Positions 13,319 through 16,935 of a stretch of 16,935 nt of DNA are shown one piece after another. Position 1 is the stretch's first letter, and every line of letters starts with the position of its first letter. The translations under genes were made by a program, and so were the position numbers. Source of the DNA: JAIBJP01 sp035639875 (GTDB lineage: Bacteria; Actinomycetota; Thermoleophilia; Gaiellales; Gaiellaceae); assembly GCA_035639875.1 (NCBI GenBank), contig DASQXE010000085.1, positions 1 through 16,935 of the forward strand, given 5' to 3'. The notes under the pieces are model-generated. The model was not told the origin of the DNA, made no database searches, and saw nothing but the letters and a program-made list of their open reading frames with translations.

Positions 13319-14692
13319 TCAGTTCCCCTCTACGAGCGGGATTCCCTCCTCCGCCAAGTCGGCGACGCCTCCGTCCGCGACGTGGATCACGTTCTCGACG
13401 CCGGAACGACGGAGGAGCGAGGCTGCGATCGAGCTGCGATTGCCGACCGAGCAGACAACCGCCAGGGATTTTCCATTCGGGAGGTCGGGCGGGCCGTCTC
13501 TGAGCTCGTGGTAGGGGATGTGCAGGGACCCTTCGACGTGCCCTTCCTGCCATTCGTCGTCTTCGCGGACGTCGAGCAGCGCGACCGCGTCGCTCTTGAG
13601 ACGCTCGGCGAGCTCATGGACGTCGATCGACGGAGTGGAGGACGTCTCCAGACCGGCCTCGTGCCAAGCTGTCACTCCGCCGGCGAGAAAGCCGGCGAGG
13701 CGCCGAAAGCCGACGGCCTCGAGCATCCGCCCCATCCGCTGGGCCTGGGCGTCAGTCTCCGCGGTCACGAGGACATCGCTCTCGGGATCGACGACCCACG
13801 CCGCCCGCGTGCCGACCGCTGACCGCGCCATCGTCACGTTCACCGAGCCCGGCACGTGCTGGGCGTCGAATTCGCGCGGCGATCGGCCGTCGAGGAGCGT
13901 TGCCCCCGAGTCCACGAGCTCCTGGACGCGATGCGGGGCGAGAGCGTCTAGGTGTTGGACCTCTTCGAGGAGGGGTCCGCGGTTGAGCTCGACGATGCGC
14001 TTGAAGTTCGGCGGCTGAGGAGCGAGATCGGTCGTCAGCTCGCGCACGAAGTCGTTCTCGTCCTCGAGCTTAAGGAGGCGGTTGAAGCGGCGCTCGAACC
14101 CGATTGTCGTCCCGGGCTTCTCACTCATGCCGGCGCCGCCGCAGAGCGACCCGCCGATGTGCCCAGGCCAGATCTCCGCAAAATCATCGAGCTCGAGCAG
14201 ACGGTTGAGGGACGAATAGAGGCCGCGCGCGCCTTCGTCGGGCTCGACCGCGAGATCCGGGCGGGCGACGTCGCCGACGAACAGCGAGTCGCCGGTCACG
14301 ACCAGCCAAGGCTCCTCGCCGCGCGCCGCGTCCGCGATCGTGTACGAGGTGTGCTCGGGGCGGTGACCCGGCGTGCTCACCGCGGCTATCACGGCGTCTC
14401 CGACGCGCACCGTGTCGCCGTCGGCGACGGGGTCGTGCTCGAACTCGGCCCCGGCGTCCTTGGGAACGTGGATCCGCGCCCCGCTCGCCTTCGCGAGTCG
14501 TCCCTTCCCCGAGACGTGATCGGCGTGGTTGTGCGTCTCGAGGATGTGCCGGATCTCGAAGCCGTGCTCCTCGGCGAGCGCGAGATAGTCCTCGATCTCC
14601 CATTTCGGGTCGATGACCGCCGCCTCCCCGCCGTCTGCGACGACGTACGAGGCGCAGCCGAGGTCCTCGTGCAGCACCTGGCGGAAGAACAT
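13319..14692 (-). CDS. MBL-fold persulfide dioxygenase-like protein with two rhodanese domains
   Basis: A 457-residue cytosolic protein. Residues 1-240 are a metallo-beta-lactamase fold of ETHE1/persulfide dioxygenase type: THNHADH gives H54/H56/D58/H59, with H110 in TPGH, D135 in TGDSLF and H178 in WPGH. In ETHE1 proteins the iron ligands correspond to H54, H110 and D135. Two rhodanese domains follow (about 250-350 and 355-457). The second has an active-site loop C414-S-V-G-N-R. The first has no cysteine at the matching place (VTAETDAQ), so it is probably non-catalytic. Such fusions oxidise persulfides to sulfite and/or move sulfane sulfur to thiosulfate. The ATG at 14692 gives the family N-terminus MFFRQVLHEDLGCASYV. 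No ribosome binding site exists, but a TATCAT lies 8 nt upstream, so the mRNA may be leaderless. It is divergent from a sulfate/molybdate-type transporter. Confidence 0.9.
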   Translation of the reverse strand: MFFRQVLHEDLGCASYVVADGGEAAVIDPKWEIEDYLALAEEHGFEIRHILETHNHADHVSGKGRLAKASGARIHVPKDAGAEFEHDPVADGDTVRVGDAVIAAVSTPGHRPEHTSYTIADAARGEEPWLVVTGDSLFVGDVARPDLAVEPDEGARGLYSSLNRLLELDDFAEIWPGHIGGSLCGGAGMSEKPGTTIGFERRFNRLLKLEDENDFVRELTTDLAPQPPNFKRIVELNRGPLLEEVQHLDALAPHRVQELVDSGATLLDGRSPREFDAQHVPGSVNVTMARSAVGTRAAWVVDPESDVLVTAETDAQAQRMGRMLEAVGFRRLAGFLAGGVTAWHEAGLETSSTPSIDVHELAERLKSDAVALLDVREDDEWQEGHVEGSLHIPYHELRDGPPDLPNGKSLAVVCSVGNRSSIAASLLRRSGVENVIHVADGGVADLAEEGIPLVEGN

Positions 14693-14700
14693 TCGCGGGC

Positions 14701-14706
14701 ATGATA
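14701..14706 (-). promoter_or_regulatory. -10 element for a leaderless MBL/rhodanese mRNA
   Basis: The minus strand reads TATCAT, five of six to consensus, ending 8 nt before the ATG at 14692. That spacing would put the transcription start at or next to the start codon. The 19-bp gap to the divergent gene leaves no room for a leader with a Shine-Dalgarno. Confidence 0.5.
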
Positions 14707-14711
14707 CGGCG

Positions 14712-15857
14712 GTGAGATTCGACCGCCGGGAACTCGCTGGAGCGGTCGCCGACCTGGGCGTGTTCGTGCCCATCGCCGTCGCGCTCATCGTCCGCAACGG
14801 CTTGTCCGCCACGGCTGTCCTTCTGCCGGCTGGACTCCTCTACATCACGGCGGCGTTCGTCTATCGCCTGCCGGTGCCCGTGCAGCCGCTCAAGGCCTTC
14901 GGGGCGATCGCGATCGCCAAAGGCCTCGGATCGGACGAGATCGCCGCCGGGGCGCTGCTGATGGGGGCGATGTTCCTCCTCGCGGGGCGGCTCGGGCTCC
15001 TCGATCTCCTCGCGCGCGTCTTCCCGCGCGCGCTCGTTCGCGGTGTTCAACTGACGGTCGGCTTGCTCTTCCTGAAGATCTCCTGGGGCCTTGTCACCGA
15101 TCCACCGAAGTCTTTCGAGGCCTACGCGCTCGACCCGCGGTGGGCCCTCCCGCTGGGTGTCTTGGCGTTCGCGCTCGCGTTCACGCTGAAGCGGTACGCG
15201 ATCTCGCTCGTCCTCGTTGGCGCGGGCGTCGCTGTCGCGCTCGCACTCGCCGGCGGTCACCTCGCCGTCGGTCCCTCGCATCTCGTGACACCGGCGCTCG
15301 ACGGCGGCGTCCTGCTGACCGCACTCACGGTCCTCGTCCTCCCACAGGCCCCGCTCTCGTTCGCCAACTCGTGCCTCGCGACGGCGGACGCCGCCCGGGT
15401 CTACTTCGGCGAACGCGGCGAGCGCGTGCGGCCGGGGCGGTTGGCCACCTCTTTCGGGACGGCGAACCTGCTGGCAGGTGCCATCAGCGGCATGCCCGTC
15501 TGCCACGGAGCGGGCGGCATGACCGCCCACTACAAGTTCGGCGCCCGTACAGCCGCCGCCCCTCTCGTCATGGGAGTCGGCCTCGTCGTACTCGCGGTCG
15601 GGTTCGGCTCGGGGCTCGGGGGCGTGCTACCTGCTTTCCCCCTCCCGGTGCTCGCGGGCCTGCTCGCCAGCGCGGGCCTCCTTCACATCGCTCTTCTCCG
15701 CGACGTCCGGGGTGCCCGGGACTGGGTGCTCACTCTCCTCGTGGGAGGAATCGGATTCGAGGTCAACCTCTTGTGGGCGCTCGCAGCCGGCCTGGCTCTC
15801 TGGTGGGTCCCATACGGCCTCGGCCGGCTGCACGAGCGCGTAGCCGAGGCGGCCTGA
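14712..15857 (+). CDS. MOT1-family (putative sulfate/molybdate) membrane transporter
   Basis: A 381-residue polytopic membrane protein with about ten hydrophobic segments. The two hallmark regions of the MOT1 family (PF16983) are present. The first is RRELAGAVADLGVFVPIAVAL near the N-terminus, followed by YRLPVPVQPLKAFGAIAIAK (51-70). The second is PLSFANSCLATADAA followed by SGMPVCHGAGGMTAHYKFGA near 260-280. MOT1 members transport molybdate in plants and algae; bacterial members are annotated as sulfate or molybdate carriers with little direct proof. The GTG at 14712 is chosen because the family N-terminus begins directly after it; the upstream part of the frame overlaps the divergent gene. 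No ribosome binding site is visible. The divergent persulfide-oxidation gene suggests the substrate is a sulfur oxyanion (inference). It ends 6 nt from a convergent gene. Confidence 0.85.
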   Translation: MRFDRRELAGAVADLGVFVPIAVALIVRNGLSATAVLLPAGLLYITAAFVYRLPVPVQPLKAFGAIAIAKGLGSDEIAAGALLMGAMFLLAGRLGLLDLLARVFPRALVRGVQLTVGLLFLKISWGLVTDPPKSFEAYALDPRWALPLGVLAFALAFTLKRYAISLVLVGAGVAVALALAGGHLAVGPSHLVTPALDGGVLLTALTVLVLPQAPLSFANSCLATADAARVYFGERGERVRPGRLATSFGTANLLAGAISGMPVCHGAGGMTAHYKFGARTAAAPLVMGVGLVVLAVGFGSGLGGVLPAFPLPVLAGLLASAGLLHIALLRDVRGARDWVLTLLVGGIGFEVNLLWALAAGLALWWVPYGLGRLHERVAEAA

Positions 15858-15863
15858 CGCCGC

Positions 15864-16049
15864 CTACACCTCGGCGGTCTCCTTCTTCTCCTCCTTGAGG
15901 CGACGGATGAGGTCGGCGACGTCGGCCACCTCCTGCTCCAGGTCCTTCTGGTACTCCTCGAGGTGCCGAAGCCATTCCTCGCGATCGGGCACGCGGCGGC
16001 GGCGGAAGCCGTGACCACATCCGTGACGATATCCGTGTCGGCGATGCAT
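15864..16049 (-). CDS. Small His/Arg-rich coiled-coil protein, PadR operon
   Basis: A 61-residue protein starting MHRRHGYRHGCGHGFRRRR. The head has four His and one Cys in 13 residues and could bind metal. Residues about 24-58 are a charged amphipathic helix (REEWLRHLEEYQKDLEQEV onward) with heptad-like leucines, so a coiled coil is likely. The ATG at 16049 has a near-perfect GGGGAGGTGA 2 nt upstream of it, which also contains the padR stop codon, so the pair is translationally linked. Small coiled-coil proteins beside PadR-type regulators are common in bacteria, but I cannot name a family for this one. A longer upstream frame runs through padR and is a shadow. Confidence 0.8.
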   Translation of the reverse strand: MHRRHGYRHGCGHGFRRRRVPDREEWLRHLEEYQKDLEQEVADVADLIRRLKEEKKETAEV

Positions 16050-16051
16050 GT

Positions 16052-16456
16052 TCACCTCCCCTCGCCCGCTTCGTAGCGCTGCAGAAATCCCGAAATGACG
16101 TCCTGAGCTGTGCGGAGAGCCTCGGCCCACCGGTCGAGGAGGCGGCGTCCCGAATCGGTCAGCTCGTAGGTGCGCTTTGCCGGGCCCGGCAGGTCGGCGC
16201 TCCACTCCGACGTGACGATGCCGTCCTCCTCGAGCGCGCGCAAGATGCGGTAGAGGTTGCCGACGTCGACCCTCGTGTCGCGGCCGGCGACCTCGGGCAA
16301 CCGCTCGATGAGCTCGTACCCGTGCATCGGCCGCTCGCGCAGGAGCAATAGGAGAGACGGCTCGACGAACCGCTCCACGCGTGCGCGCACGGCCCAGTGT
16401 CCAGGCCGGACGAACGCGCGACTGCGCGCTCCGCGATAGCGATGGCGCGCTCTCAC
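16052..16456 (-). CDS. PadR-family transcriptional regulator
   Basis: A 134-residue regulator. The winged helix-turn-helix (about 31-108) has the PadR pattern: LLLLLRERPMHGYELIERL, then VDVGNLYRILRALEEDGIV, then the wing GPAKRTYELTDSGRRLL. The C-terminal helix (109-130) should dimerise. The first 25 residues are Arg/His-rich (MRARHRYRGARSRAFVRPGHW), a feature shared with the start of the small protein downstream and with some other PadR proteins. The GTG at 16456 has no Shine-Dalgarno. A -10-like TATAGA lies 5 nt upstream, consistent with a leaderless transcript. A symmetric site overlapping this promoter suggests autorepression. The ligand is unknown. Confidence 0.92.
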   Translation of the reverse strand: MRARHRYRGARSRAFVRPGHWAVRARVERFVEPSLLLLLRERPMHGYELIERLPEVAGRDTRVDVGNLYRILRALEEDGIVTSEWSADLPGPAKRTYELTDSGRRLLDRWAEALRTAQDVISGFLQRYEAGEGR

Positions 16457-16461
16457 GCGGG

Positions 16462-16493
16462 TCTATAAGTCAAAAACATATGTAAGAGACTAT
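16462..16493 (-). promoter_or_regulatory. PadR promoter with nested symmetric operator
   Basis: Plus strand 16469-16490 reads GTC, 4 nt, ACATATGT, 4 nt, GAC: an 8-bp palindrome at the exact centre of flanking GTC/GAC half-sites. The outer arms extend imperfectly to ATAAGTC (16465-16471) and GACTAT (16488-16493). The minus-strand -10-like TATAGA (16462-16467) overlaps one arm. The region is strikingly A/T-rich for this genome. Regulation by the adjacent PadR is inferred. Confidence 0.6.
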
Positions 16494-16496
16494 CAG

Positions 16497-16667
16497 CTAG
16501 CGCTCATCGCGCCACGGCGGAAGCTCTTCCTCTTCCGGCCGGAAAACATCGCCGCCGTCGCTGTCGCCCGGACCCGGCGTCGGCTCGAAGAAGACCGACT
16601 CCTCAGGCCGTTCGGCTTCCGGCGGTGAAGTGTCCGTCTCGGACATCAGGTCGTCATCCTCGTTCAT
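16497..16667 (-). CDS. Small acidic protein of unknown function
   Basis: A 56-residue frame starting MNEDDDLMSETDTSPPEAER and ending EEEELPPWRDER. It is rich in Asp, Glu and Pro, with no cysteine and no membrane segment, and is probably disordered. The ATG at 16667 lacks a clear ribosome binding site; the second Met (16646) has a GAGG about 11 nt upstream and may be the true start. The stop precedes the PadR promoter. I do not recognise a family. It could be a chance frame, but the compact composition and the absence of a competing gene on either strand favour a real gene. Confidence 0.5.
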   Translation of the reverse strand: MNEDDDLMSETDTSPPEAERPEESVFFEPTPGPGDSDGGDVFRPEEEELPPWRDER

Positions 16668-16704
16668 CGCGCGCGAGGAGGGTCGACCCAGGCACGATGG
16701 CCCC

Positions 16705-16935
16705 ATGGGTTCCGTTCTGTCGTGGAGCTTCGAGCTTCCAGACGAGGAGTCGCACGGGCTCGAGGGGTATGCGACGGAGGCCGCGTGGGGGCGCCCGGCC
16801 GGGCGCGCTCGCGCGGTGCTGCGCAGCGACGGGAGCGCTTGGCTCGTGGTCGGCCGCGAGCAACGCGTCGTCTCACTCGACGACATCGCCTGGGTCGACC
16901 ATTCGCTTAACCGCGTCCGCCTGCGGCTGTCGGCC
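16705..16935 (+). CDS. PRC-barrel-like domain protein, N-terminal part (cut by window edge)
   Basis: Open to the window end from an ATG at 16705, giving 77 residues. The translation runs SFELPDEESHGLEGYATEAA, then RARAVLRSDGSAWLVVG, then RVVSLDDIAWVDHSLNRVRL. The pattern of a (V/E)-G-Y-x-(V/T)-x-A strand, an LVV strand, and a final DDIAWVDHS...VRLRL fits PRC-barrel-like domains, which are small beta-barrels found in RNA-processing and photosynthetic proteins and in many stress proteins. No ribosome binding site is well placed; GGAGGG at 16677-16682 is 22 nt away. It is divergent from the small acidic gene, with a 37-bp gap. The family call is by recalled pattern only. Confidence 0.6.
   Translation, partial: MGSVLSWSFELPDEESHGLEGYATEAAWGRPAGRARAVLRSDGSAWLVVGREQRVVSLDDIAWVDHSLNRVRLRLSA

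Noticed and set aside
14701..14715. Four-codon minicistron (ATG ATA CGG CGG TGA) overlapping the transporter GTG
   Set aside because: No ribosome binding site, and the ATGATA is better explained as the reverse complement of the TATCAT -10 element.
14184..15530. 448-codon minus-strand frame opposite the transporter
   Set aside because: Highly charged Arg/Glu-rich translation antisense to a clear membrane protein and overlapping the MBL gene out of frame.

Overview
The window is GC-rich bacterial chromosome. Its core is the conserved secE-nusG-rplKAJL-rpoBC transcription/translation cluster, almost all on the minus strand. Several traits point to a deep-branching actinobacterium, possibly Thermoleophilia (inference): close resemblance of RpoB, RpoC and L33 to actinobacterial forms, the order tRNA-Met-rpmG-secE-nusG-rplK-rplA, a PadR regulator with an Arg/His-rich N-terminus, and frequent TTG/GTG starts.

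Reading along the minus strand from right to left. A leaderless-looking MBL-fold/double-rhodanese gene (13319-14692) precedes tRNA-Met(CAT) (13214-13287). Then come rpmG, secE, nusG, rplK and rplA, in which every stop codon shares one base with the next start. A 136-nt gap holds an L10-type leader RNA and a hairpin that buries the rplJ ribosome binding site; rplJ and rplL follow with an 11-nt overlap. Two strong hairpins, the distal one a textbook terminator, close this unit. Next, between rplL and rpoB, is a gene for a secreted Asp/Ser-rich protein with an EF-hand-like loop (8916-9683) and its own terminator. rpoB and rpoC follow as a pair with TTG starts 9 nt apart, ending in two hairpins. 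A partial glycolipid-binding-like gene runs off the left edge.

Right of the cluster, a MOT1-type sulfate/molybdate transporter (14712-15857, plus strand) is divergent from the MBL/rhodanese gene with only 19 bp between start codons, suggesting a shared sulfur-related role. Convergent to it is a two-gene operon of a PadR regulator and a 61-residue His-rich coiled-coil protein, preceded by a striking symmetric operator-like site. The right edge carries a small acidic ORF and a divergent, partial PRC-barrel-like gene.

Most notable points: a short, in-frame, palindrome-bearing segment with atypical codons inside rpoB (about 5838-5912); related GC-rich palindromes at both ends of the rpoBC unit; a roughly 175-residue enlargement in the N-terminal part of RpoC; the L10 leader joined to a Shine-Dalgarno-sequestering hairpin; and the secreted acidic protein lodged inside the cluster. 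No CRISPR array, insertion sequence or transposase was seen.
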